A stretch of 38,439 nucleotides of DNA, from positions 1-38,439 of the forward strand of contig CANPXP010000026.1 of the NCBI GenBank assembly GCA_947586255.1, read 5' to 3'. Origin of the DNA: an uncultured Lachnospiraceae bacterium. GTDB lineage: Bacteria > Bacillota > Clostridia > Lachnospirales > Lachnospiraceae. The translations under genes and the position numbers were made by a program. The stretch's first letter is position 1; each line of letters begins with the position of its first letter. Below, piece by piece: positions 16,176 to 22,714 of the stretch. The notes beneath the pieces were generated by a model. That model was not told the origin of the DNA and made no database searches. It worked only from the letters and a program-made list of their open reading frames with translations.

Positions 16176-16733
16176 ATGAAAAATCAGACGCGTAAAATGG
16201 TACTCTCGGCGTTCTTTCTGGCGCTGGGAATCGTGCTGCCCTTTCTGACGGGGCAGATCAAACAGATCGGGAGCATGCTGCTGCCGATGCACATCCCGGT
16301 GATGCTGTGCGGCTTTATCTGCGGCTGGCAGTACGGTCTGGCAGTGGGCGCCGTGACGCCGCTTCTTCGGAGCGCTATGTTCGGTATGCCGCCCTTCATG
16401 CCGACGGCTGCGGCGATGGCGGTGGAGCTGGCGGTGTACGGACTGGTGACGGGGCTTCTGCACGACAGACTCCCGAAGAAAACGCCCTATCTGTATGTGA
16501 GCCTGCTCGGCGCGATGATCGCGGGCAGAGTGGCGTGGGGCCTCGCGAGCATAGTTCTCTACGGCATGATGGGCAATACGTTCTCGATGACGCTCTTTCT
16601 GTCCGGCGCGCTGCTGAACGCGATTCCGGGAATTATCCTGCAGCTGATTCTGATCCCCGCGATTATGGTCGCCCTGAGGAAGGCGGGAGTGCTGAACGCT
16701 TATGAGAGAAAACGTGTTGCGGAGAGTCTGTGA
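16176..16733 (+). CDS. ECF transporter S component (substrate unknown)
   Basis: A 185-residue, very hydrophobic protein with about six membrane helices and a short basic N-terminus. It fits the substrate-binding S component of energy-coupling-factor vitamin or precursor importers (ECF_trnsprt / BioY-PanT-like fold). The AFFLALGIVLPF start, the PMHIPVMLCGFICGW segment and the glycine-rich helices are typical. S components borrow a shared EcfAAT module encoded elsewhere; none is seen in this window. ATG 16176 has AGGAG at 16161-16165. The gene overlaps the following P-loop kinase by 32 bases, which suggests that the imported compound is phosphorylated by that kinase. A leader with a terminator precedes it. 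The substrate cannot be named from sequence alone. Confidence 0.85.
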   Translation: MKNQTRKMVLSAFFLALGIVLPFLTGQIKQIGSMLLPMHIPVMLCGFICGWQYGLAVGAVTPLLRSAMFGMPPFMPTAAAMAVELAVYGLVTGLLHDRLPKKTPYLYVSLLGAMIAGRVAWGLASIVLYGMMGNTFSMTLFLSGALLNAIPGIILQLILIPAIMVALRKAGVLNAYERKRVAESL

Positions 16734-17283
16734 GCTCATCGACCGCGCGCTGGATGAACATGAAGTGACCAAACAGGTCAATGTAGCGGTCGACGGCATG
16801 TGCGGCGCGGGAAAAAGCACGCTGGGAGGCCTTCTGGCGGAGCGCTATGACTGCAATCTTTTCCATATGGACGATTTCTTCCTGCGGCCCGGACAGCGCA
16901 CGCCGAAGCGGTATGCTGAACCGGGCGGCAACGTGGATTACGAGAGATTCCGGGAAGAGGTTCTGGCACGCCTGCCGGACGAAGGCGGGCTGGTTTACCG
17001 GCCCTTCGACTGCGGCGTCATGGGACTCGGCGCGCCGCGCCGGGTTCCGCGGAGGCGGCTGAACATCATAGAAGGAGCCTACAGCTGCCATCCGTATTTC
17101 GGAGACATTTACCATGTGCGCCTTTTCGCTGAGGTTTCGGAGGATGTGCAGCGCGAACGGCTGCTCGAGAGGGACGGAGCGGAGAAATACCGGCGCTTCA
17201 CCGAAGAGTGGATTCCGATGGAGAACCGGTACTTTGAGGCTTTTGGAATCCGGGAGAAATGCGTCCGCATCCCGATGGATTAG
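16702..17283 (+). CDS. Uridine kinase-like P-loop kinase
   Basis: A 193-residue small-molecule kinase. The P-loop is GMCGAGKST (32-40), followed by HMDDFF (55-60), the DDF motif of the uridine kinase / phosphoribulokinase / nicotinamide-riboside kinase group. A basic lid-like stretch (PRRVPRRR) precedes NIIEGAYSCHP, and a C-terminal ERLLERDGAEKYRRF resembles the LID region. It overlaps the S-component gene by 32 bases, and no other internal start has a better ribosome binding site. The pairing with an importer suggests metabolic trapping of a nucleoside, vitamin or precursor. Such short stand-alone members are often annotated 'uridine kinase' without proof. Confidence 0.75.
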   Translation: MRENVLRRVCELIDRALDEHEVTKQVNVAVDGMCGAGKSTLGGLLAERYDCNLFHMDDFFLRPGQRTPKRYAEPGGNVDYERFREEVLARLPDEGGLVYRPFDCGVMGLGAPRRVPRRRLNIIEGAYSCHPYFGDIYHVRLFAEVSEDVQRERLLERDGAEKYRRFTEEWIPMENRYFEAFGIREKCVRIPMD

Positions 17284-17314
17284 AGGAGAGGTATGCCGCG
17301 CGGGCGGCGGCTTC

Positions 17315-17734
17315 TTAAGCTTCGGCGTCCGCCAGCACAGCCTCCAGCTTCTCCACGGCGATGCGGATATACTCGCTCATGGGGGCCTCCGCGCAGCCGG
17401 CCACCCAGTGATTGCAGCGGTTGACGGGAATCAGGATCTTGAAGGCGTCGCTTGCGCCCACGGCCGTGGCGATAGCGGGAGTGATCTCTCCCAGCAGCGC
17501 GTTGGCGAACACGATGCCGATGGGGCCGATGATGACGTCGGAATTGGCGGCGTTGACGATCACGGCGTTCTCGCCTGTCGCGCCGTTGTCTGCGCCTGCC
17601 TTGAGCATGGCGGAGGTGGCGATGCTGTTGGTGCCGATGGCGTACAGCTCCAGCGAGGGGCGCTTCTTTTTGATCTGTTCGATGACCGTTCTGCCGATCC
17701 GGCCGCCCTGGCCGTCTATGACTGTGATTTTCAT
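17315..17734 (-). CDS. DUF3842 family protein
   Basis: A 139-residue protein of the conserved Firmicute family DUF3842, which has no known function. It begins with a Rossmann-like nucleotide loop (MKITVIDGQGGRIGRTVIEQ). ATSAMLKAGADNGATGENAVIVNA and DVIIGPIGIVFANALLGEITP follow, then ILIPVNRCNHWVAG. A start at 17734 is supported by AAGGAG on the minus strand with seven-base spacing. It has its own extended -10 promoter, converges with the P-loop kinase gene, and is divergent from the 612-residue enzyme gene. No catalytic role can be assigned; NAD(P) or nucleotide binding is plausible from the glycine loop alone. Confidence 0.85.
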   Translation of the reverse strand: MKITVIDGQGGRIGRTVIEQIKKKRPSLELYAIGTNSIATSAMLKAGADNGATGENAVIVNAANSDVIIGPIGIVFANALLGEITPAIATAVGASDAFKILIPVNRCNHWVAGCAEAPMSEYIRIAVEKLEAVLADAEA

Positions 17735-17788
17735 GGGGTGTCTCCTTTTTTATTCATAAATATTCGTAAAACTCTGCCCTTTGACAGG

Positions 17789-17818
17789 ATTATACCATAG
17801 CTTATTCCGGCGCCGCAA
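17789..17818 (-). promoter_or_regulatory. Promoter of the DUF3842 gene
   Basis: On the minus strand: TTGCGG (17818-17813), 18 bases, TATAAT (17794-17789) with an extended TGG. Confidence 0.6.
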
Positions 17819-17888
17819 CCCGCGTATATACGGATGCTTTGTGCATAATCTCTAATTTCCCTTTTTCCAAACTATGCAATATTCCAAA

Positions 17889-17918
17889 TTGACAATCAGG
17901 TACAGCCTTTGCTATTCT
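17889..17918 (+). promoter_or_regulatory. Promoter of the 612-residue enzyme / zinc ribbon / GH53 operon
   Basis: TTGACA (17889-17894), 18 bases, TATTCT (17913-17918). Operator O3 begins 13 bases downstream. Confidence 0.7.
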
Positions 17919-17930
17919 TATGATAGAGAT

Positions 17931-17950
17931 TTGAGCAACCGATTGCGCAA
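17931..17950. promoter_or_regulatory. LacI-family operator O3
   Basis: TTGAGCAACCGATTGCGCAA, a near-perfect 20-base palindrome and the best match to the window consensus. It lies just downstream of the promoter at the predicted transcription start, in position for repression of the operon. Confidence 0.85.
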
Positions 17951-18054
17951 CGGGGAATGGCAGAGCCGCAGACAGATATGCGGAGCGGTTCTGAGGATCC
18001 CGGCGCGGCAGAGGACGGAAAACGCAGAAAAAGAAAACGGAGGAGAGCGCAGAC

Positions 18055-19893
18055 ATGGATAAGTTTATTGTCAACATCATCCATCGCCCGGAGATGGTGC
18101 CCGAGTATGCGGAGAAGGTGACCGGACACGGCAAGGAGGAGGATATCGGCAGGAAGGAGCTCCTGACGGAATCCCTGGACATTTTTAAGACGCAGCAGGC
18201 GATCGCGCACAAGAACGGGCTGAAGACGACGATTCAGATGACCTATGCGTCGCTTTTTAACGACGAGGCGGTGGAGCTTGCGAAGGCCGACCACGAGAAG
18301 TACGGGGACGAGATTGCGCTGTCCCTGCTGGGACTGCCCTGCGAGGAGTTCCGCGAGAAATATAAGACGAAGGATTTCTGTATCTGGATGTTCTCGATGG
18401 AGGACAAGAAATCCATCGTGGACGACGTGTTCGGCAAGTTCCGCGACAGATTCGGCTTCTACCCGGAGTCGACCGGTTCCTACTATATGGACGCCGATCT
18501 GGTCAATTATATTAAAGAGAAATATCCCATGGTGAAATGCGCCGTGGCGACCTGTTGGGAGGAGGGCCCGAAGGCCTATCACACCTGCAACAACTCCTGG
18601 TACACCTTCATGGACGGCGGCCCGTGGGCGCCCTGGATCCCGAGCAAGCAGAACGTGCATGCGCCGGCGGCAAATGAGGCTGAGGACAGCGGCATCGTGG
18701 CGATCCCGCATCTGTCCCGCGACCTGCTGGCATGTTATGACGGCAACGGCTCCAACTTCGGTACCCATCCGCAGAACGTGCTGCGCGGTATGATCTACGA
18801 CTCCAAGACATGGGAGTTCCCGTATCTGTACAACCTGATCGACCAGTACCGCGATCTGGCGAAATACAACAACGGCTACGCCTACAACATGATGTTCGTC
18901 GGGCCCGGCTGGATGAACAAGATGGGCCGCTGGGAGGCGCCCTACGAGCTGCTGCTGAAGTCCTACGAGGACGGTATGGCCTACTACGGACAGCTGAAAA
19001 AGGAAGGCAAGCTGGACGACATGACGATGGCCGAGTTCGCGGATTATTTCCGCGCTCACAGGAGACTGACGGAGCCCGAGTGCGCGCTGTGGAGAGATAT
19101 TCTGTACGGCTCGGATAAGCAGCTTTTCTGGTACTGCGACCCTTACATGAGAGTCTGCGCGAACATGGATCAGGGCGGCGCTATCGTGGATCTGCGCCCT
19201 TACGCGGCGAAGCTGGAGTGGCCTGTGGGTATCGGCACCAAGCATGTGACCGACGCTTCCTATCCTTTCCTGATTCAGGAGAAGTACCGGGCCGGCTATT
19301 TTACCCACTATGCGGGCGAGGGAACGGTCAGAAGCGCGAAGCTGACCCACAATGGCGAGGAGGTCGATCTGTGCCTGTGCCGGACGAAGGCGCACTTCTC
19401 CGAGGAAGGCCGGACGAGGATCCTCACGCTGGATCCCGTGGATATCGAGTTCTACGACCTGACGGTCAAGCTGCAGACGAAGATGTACTTCGAGGAGGGA
19501 AGCTCCAGGATCAAGATCGAGAGGACGGTGCTCGAGATGAGCGATCCGAACGCCGAGGTGGAGCTCAACGAGTATATGGTAGCCTGCTACGGCACGACGG
19601 AGTATTCCGAGGACATGACCAACGTGGTACTCACAGTCACCGACGGCGCGAAGACGGAGCGGATCGACTACGCTTACAAGTGCCGGGAGGCGCAGCTGAC
19701 GGGCGCGACGGAGGCCGTCGCGGTGGTTCCCGAGATCGAGACGAGGGTGTCCTTAAGCTGCGAGAAGAAGGACGCGGTCGGCTATATCAAGGAGGGCTAC
19801 GCGTTCTCACCGATGTTCACGCTGGGTTACACCACCAGGTTAAAAGATAAGGAGGTATTTGCGACATGGCTCAATCTGGCAAAGGCAAATTAA
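18055..19893 (+). CDS. Uncharacterised 612-residue enzyme of the galactan operon (possible glycoside hydrolase/deacetylase fold)
   Basis: I do not recognise a named family. No signal peptide or membrane helix is seen, so it is cytoplasmic. The N-terminal half (about 1-330) looks like an alpha/beta barrel: TTIQMTYASLF, DEIALSLLGL, GFYPESTGSYYMDADLVNYIKEKYP and CAVATCWEEG. The ordering recalls the polysaccharide-deacetylase / GH57-GH38-like barrels. Many aromatics follow (WYTFMDGGPWAPWIPS) that could line a sugar site. The C-terminal part (about 390-612) is rich in beta strands (TVKLQTKMYFEEGSSRIKIERTVLEM), suggesting a beta-sandwich domain. ATG 18055 has GGAGGAGAG before it. It is first in an operon with a zinc-ribbon protein and a cytoplasmic GH53, under operator O3. 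A role in processing imported galacto-oligosaccharides is inferred from context. Confidence 0.6.
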   Translation: MDKFIVNIIHRPEMVPEYAEKVTGHGKEEDIGRKELLTESLDIFKTQQAIAHKNGLKTTIQMTYASLFNDEAVELAKADHEKYGDEIALSLLGLPCEEFREKYKTKDFCIWMFSMEDKKSIVDDVFGKFRDRFGFYPESTGSYYMDADLVNYIKEKYPMVKCAVATCWEEGPKAYHTCNNSWYTFMDGGPWAPWIPSKQNVHAPAANEAEDSGIVAIPHLSRDLLACYDGNGSNFGTHPQNVLRGMIYDSKTWEFPYLYNLIDQYRDLAKYNNGYAYNMMFVGPGWMNKMGRWEAPYELLLKSYEDGMAYYGQLKKEGKLDDMTMAEFADYFRAHRRLTEPECALWRDILYGSDKQLFWYCDPYMRVCANMDQGGAIVDLRPYAAKLEWPVGIGTKHVTDASYPFLIQEKYRAGYFTHYAGEGTVRSAKLTHNGEEVDLCLCRTKAHFSEEGRTRILTLDPVDIEFYDLTVKLQTKMYFEEGSSRIKIERTVLEMSDPNAEVELNEYMVACYGTTEYSEDMTNVVLTVTDGAKTERIDYAYKCREAQLTGATEAVAVVPEIETRVSLSCEKKDAVGYIKEGYAFSPMFTLGYTTRLKDKEVFATWLNLAKAN

Positions 19894-20084
19894 ATTACAG
19901 ATGCCCTTCCTGCTTTATGAGGGATCTGGACATCGATATGTTTTACGACAAGGATAAAAAGGAGTACCACTGCATACGCTGCCAGTATGTGGGGACGGAG
20001 GAGGATGTGCTCGAGAAAAACGAGCTGGTGCGCTTCCGCTATAAGGACGCGATGAAGAGATTTACGAAGTTCGATTTTGACTGA
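19866..20084 (+). CDS. Small zinc-ribbon protein
   Basis: A 72-residue protein with two CxxC knuckles, C13-PS-C16 and C36-IR-C39, 20 residues apart, as in a zinc ribbon (YRCPSCFMRD ... YHCIRCQYVG). The C-terminal third is charged and helical (EKNELVRFRYKDAMKRF). Its AAGGAGG ribosome binding site (19849-19855) lies inside the end of the upstream gene and the coding regions overlap by 28 bases, so translation is probably coupled. It is 17 bases from the GH53 gene. Zinc ribbons commonly bind nucleic acid or other proteins; here it could serve the enzyme made beside it, but nothing proves this. Confidence 0.75.
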   Translation: MAQSGKGKLNYRCPSCFMRDLDIDMFYDKDKKEYHCIRCQYVGTEEDVLEKNELVRFRYKDAMKRFTKFDFD

Positions 20085-20101
20085 GCAGAAAGGGCACAAC
20101 G

Positions 20102-21229
20102 ATGAAATTTTACAAGGGTATGGACGTCTCCACCCTTCCGGAGGTGGAGCGTCTGGGCGGCAGGTTCTATGACGGCGGCGTCGAGGGGGACGCGCTGGAT
20201 ATCCTGCAAAGCTACGGCGCCAACGCGCTGCGGCTCAGACTGTGGAACGATCCCTACAGCGAGAACGGCGAGCCATACGGGGCGGGCACGAACGATCTGC
20301 AGAGTGTCATCGCGCTCACCGGGCGCGCCAAAGCGCACGGTATGGACGTCCTGTTAGATCTGCACTACAGTGATTTCTGGGCGGATCCGGGCAAGCAGCG
20401 CGTGCCGAAGGCGTGGCGCGGCATGGATGCGGACGCGCTGACGGAGGCGGTCTATACTTATACGCGGGATACGCTGACCGCGCTGAAGCGGGCGGGCGCG
20501 TATCCCGATCTGATTCAGGTGGGCAACGAGCTGAGCAACGGCATGCTCTGGCCTCTCGGACAGCTGCCGGACTATGGGAACTATGACAATCTGGCCCGCT
20601 TCGTCAGCGCGGGGATCCGCGGCGTGCGGGAGGCGGATGCGTCCATGCCGGTCATGCTGCATCTCGACAACGGCGGCAACAACGCCCTGTACCGGGATTG
20701 GTTCGACCGCTATCTGGAGCGGGGAGAGGATGATTTTCAGATCATCGGGCTGTCCTACTATCCGTTCTGGCACGGCACCATGGAGGATCTGCGGGACAAT
20801 ATGTGCGATCTGGCGACGCGCTACGGCAAGGAGCTGATCATTGCGGAGACGTCCATGGGATTTACGATGGAGGATTACGCGGCCTATGAGAAACTGTCCG
20901 CCGACGAGCGCAAGGGCTATGCGACGAGAGAGGAACTGGTGGCGAAGGTGCCTTTTGCGATGACGAGAGAGGGACAGAGCGATTATATGCGCGCCCTGTT
21001 CGATGTGATCGACAGCGTGCCGGCGCATAAGTGCCGCGGATTCTTCTACTGGGAGCCCGCGTGGATTCCGGTGCCGGGCCTGGGCTGGGCGACGGAGGCC
21101 GCGCTGCCCTACATAGAAGAAAAAGGCCCCTGCGGAAACGAGTGGGCCAATCAGGCGCTGTTCGACTATGACGGCAATGCGCTTCCGGCGCTCTCCGTCA
21201 TTCGGGATTACAGACCCGCGGCAGGGTGA
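20102..21229 (+). CDS. Cytoplasmic GH53 beta-1,4-galactanase
   Basis: A 375-residue GH53 catalytic domain with no signal peptide and no extra domains. The barrel motifs parallel those of the secreted enzyme: LRLRLWNDPYSENG, DLHYSDFWADPGKQ, acid/base E143 in QVGNELSNGM and nucleophile E249 in IIAETSMGF, then GFFYWEPAWIPVPG near the end. It probably shortens imported galacto-oligosaccharides before the GH42 beta-galactosidase acts. The ribosome binding site is modest (AAAGGG). It is third in the operon under O3 and converges with the second lacI-type gene 41 bases away. An intracellular GH53 next to a secreted one is a notable split of labour. Confidence 0.93.
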   Translation: MKFYKGMDVSTLPEVERLGGRFYDGGVEGDALDILQSYGANALRLRLWNDPYSENGEPYGAGTNDLQSVIALTGRAKAHGMDVLLDLHYSDFWADPGKQRVPKAWRGMDADALTEAVYTYTRDTLTALKRAGAYPDLIQVGNELSNGMLWPLGQLPDYGNYDNLARFVSAGIRGVREADASMPVMLHLDNGGNNALYRDWFDRYLERGEDDFQIIGLSYYPFWHGTMEDLRDNMCDLATRYGKELIIAETSMGFTMEDYAAYEKLSADERKGYATREELVAKVPFAMTREGQSDYMRALFDVIDSVPAHKCRGFFYWEPAWIPVPGLGWATEAALPYIEEKGPCGNEWANQALFDYDGNALPALSVIRDYRPAAG

Positions 21230-21270
21230 CAGATTTATTTATGGCTGGCGGCGTTTTCCCTGCCTGCTTT

Positions 21271-22266
21271 TCAGCTCCGGCAGGGCCCCGTAGAGCCGCG
21301 CACGATGAGCTGCGGTCTGAGCAGCGTCGTGCTGATGGAGACATGGTTGATCAGGGAGTGGAGCGCGTAAAAACCGCACTTGCCCAGTTCCAGCCGATCC
21401 TGCCGGATGGTGGTGAGCGGCGGGGTGAGCCTTGCGGAGATCGGGATGTCGTCGAAGCCGATGACGCTTAAGTCCTCTGGAACGCGCACGCCGCGGGCAT
21501 TGCACTCGGCGATCACGCCGGAGGCGATCAGGTCGTTGCCGCACACGATGGCGGTCATCCCTAAGGAGAGCAGCTTGTCCACATGGGGCTTGGCGGCCTC
21601 AGGCACGAAGTAGGCGTAGGGCATGGTGTCCTCGCTGAAAGGAAGACCGTGGGCGGTCATGCTGTCGATAAAGGCCTGCCACCGCCTGTCGGAGATCATG
21701 GAGTTGCGCGAGCCGTTGATCAGGCCGATCCGCGTGTGGCCGAGGCTGATCAGATGGCCGATGGCATCGTCGATGCCCTCGAAGCTGTCCGTGCCCACAT
21801 AGCTGACAGCGGGATTCTTGCGGATATAGTTGTCGAGGAGAACCGCTGGGATCGTGGAGTCGTTGAACTGCGCGATCCAGGGATCCTGCAGGGCCAGTCC
21901 CAGCAGAAAAGCGCCGGCGTAACCGTTCTTCAGCATATAGGTGTCGTACTTTTCCTCCGCCTGGAAATCCGGTGTGAGGGGAACGACGGTGACGGCGCAG
22001 TTCTCGCGGAAGGCGAGCTGCTTAAAGCCGAGAATGATGTCGTAGCCGAACTGTTCCGGCGTGTCGTACTCCATATTTTCCACAAAAATACAGAGCTTGC
22101 GCAGGGAACGGCCGCGCATCTGCTTGGTGGTGTAACCGAGCTCCACGGCGGTGTCCAGCACCTCCTGGCGCAGCGTCTCGCTGATGTCGCTGGCGCCGTT
22201 TAAGCCCTTGGAAACCGTGCTGACGGATATGCCGAGCCGGTCGGCGATGTCTTTGATCGTAGCCAT
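21271..22266 (-). CDS. LacI-family transcriptional regulator (second)
   Basis: A 331-residue LacI/GalR-type regulator. The helix-turn-helix is at about 4-24 (IKDIADRLGISVSTVSKGLNG), followed by the hinge and a sugar-binding effector domain (VSYVGTDSFEGIDDAIGHL, HTRIGLINGS, AIVCGNDLIASGVIAE, LSVIGFDDIPISARLTPPLTTIRQD). The start at 22266 has GGAG before it on the minus strand. It is divergent from the oligosaccharide importer operon, which it most likely controls, and convergent with the cytoplasmic GH53. The recognition helix differs from that of the first regulator (TVSKGLNG against TVSRAMSG), so a different operator is expected. That operator was not identified with confidence. Confidence 0.93.
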   Translation of the reverse strand: MATIKDIADRLGISVSTVSKGLNGASDISETLRQEVLDTAVELGYTTKQMRGRSLRKLCIFVENMEYDTPEQFGYDIILGFKQLAFRENCAVTVVPLTPDFQAEEKYDTYMLKNGYAGAFLLGLALQDPWIAQFNDSTIPAVLLDNYIRKNPAVSYVGTDSFEGIDDAIGHLISLGHTRIGLINGSRNSMISDRRWQAFIDSMTAHGLPFSEDTMPYAYFVPEAAKPHVDKLLSLGMTAIVCGNDLIASGVIAECNARGVRVPEDLSVIGFDDIPISARLTPPLTTIRQDRLELGKCGFYALHSLINHVSISTTLLRPQLIVRGSTGPCRS

Positions 22267-22309
22267 ATTCGTACTCCGTGTCGAATTTTTCTATTTATAT
22301 TGTTGTAAC

Positions 22310-22444
22310 ATGTCCGCAGAAAAACAACTCTCTCTGTCTAGCATAGAAGAATTGCGGGCGGAATGCAAGGGCATAGAACAAGAATTTCGAAAATTTTCGC
22401 AACTTTGTGAAAGGTATACAAAATTGAAACAGGAAATCCGTTAA
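22310..22444 (+). CDS. Possible 44-residue small protein
   Basis: An open frame from ATG 22310 encodes a charged, helical peptide (SSIEELRAECKGIEQEFRKF ...) in the gap between the second lacI gene and the importer promoter. Its composition looks protein-like, but I see no ribosome binding site or promoter, and the frame is open upstream through the antisense of lacI. It also contains a 12-base palindrome CGAAAATTTTCG (22388-22399). It may be chance. Confidence 0.25.
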   Translation: MSAEKQLSLSSIEELRAECKGIEQEFRKFSQLCERYTKLKQEIR

Positions 22445-22480
22445 AAACAGAAAAGACAGGCAAGAAAAACGATTTCCGTA

Positions 22481-22509
22481 TTGACAAAGCACCTCCCGGG
22501 TGCTAAATT
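22481..22509 (+). promoter_or_regulatory. Promoter of the oligosaccharide importer operon
   Basis: TTGACA (22481-22486), 17 bases, TAAATT (22504-22509). The spacer itself is an inverted repeat, AGCACC-TCCCG-GGTGCT, a possible regulator site. A weak LacI-like CG-centred sequence (AAAAACGATTT) lies just upstream of the -35. Confidence 0.75.
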
Positions 22510-22544
22510 AAAATCAGGTACGAAAAAAAACGAAAAATTTGGCG

Positions 22545-22640
22545 AACGAAAGGACCGGTCCTTTCGTTATATTCTATTACCATAGAATATAAAAACTCTG
22601 ATCGATATATCATTTTGATATAAGGCGCGGCAGCGCGTTT
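22545..22640 (+). promoter_or_regulatory. Leader with a series of palindromes
   Basis: Four inverted repeats follow the promoter: a perfect 24-base palindrome (arms AACGAAAGGACC / GGTCCTTTCGTT, 22545-22568); TATATTCTAT-TACC-ATAGAATATA (22568-22591); TATATCA-TTT-TGATATA (22606-22622); and GCGC-GGCA-GCGC followed by GTTTTATATA (22625-22645), which looks like a weak terminator. They could stabilise or attenuate the importer message, or bind a regulator. Confidence 0.65.
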
Positions 22641-22714
22641 TATATAGAAGGCGAAAACCTGAACATCGATCCGTGCCCGTGCGGCATGCGGATCAGAAAG
22701 AGAGAGGAAAAATT

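Noticed and set aside
17896..19395. 499-codon open frame on the minus strand
   Set aside because: It is antisense to the 612-residue enzyme, which has a promoter, operator and strong ribosome binding site on the plus strand.
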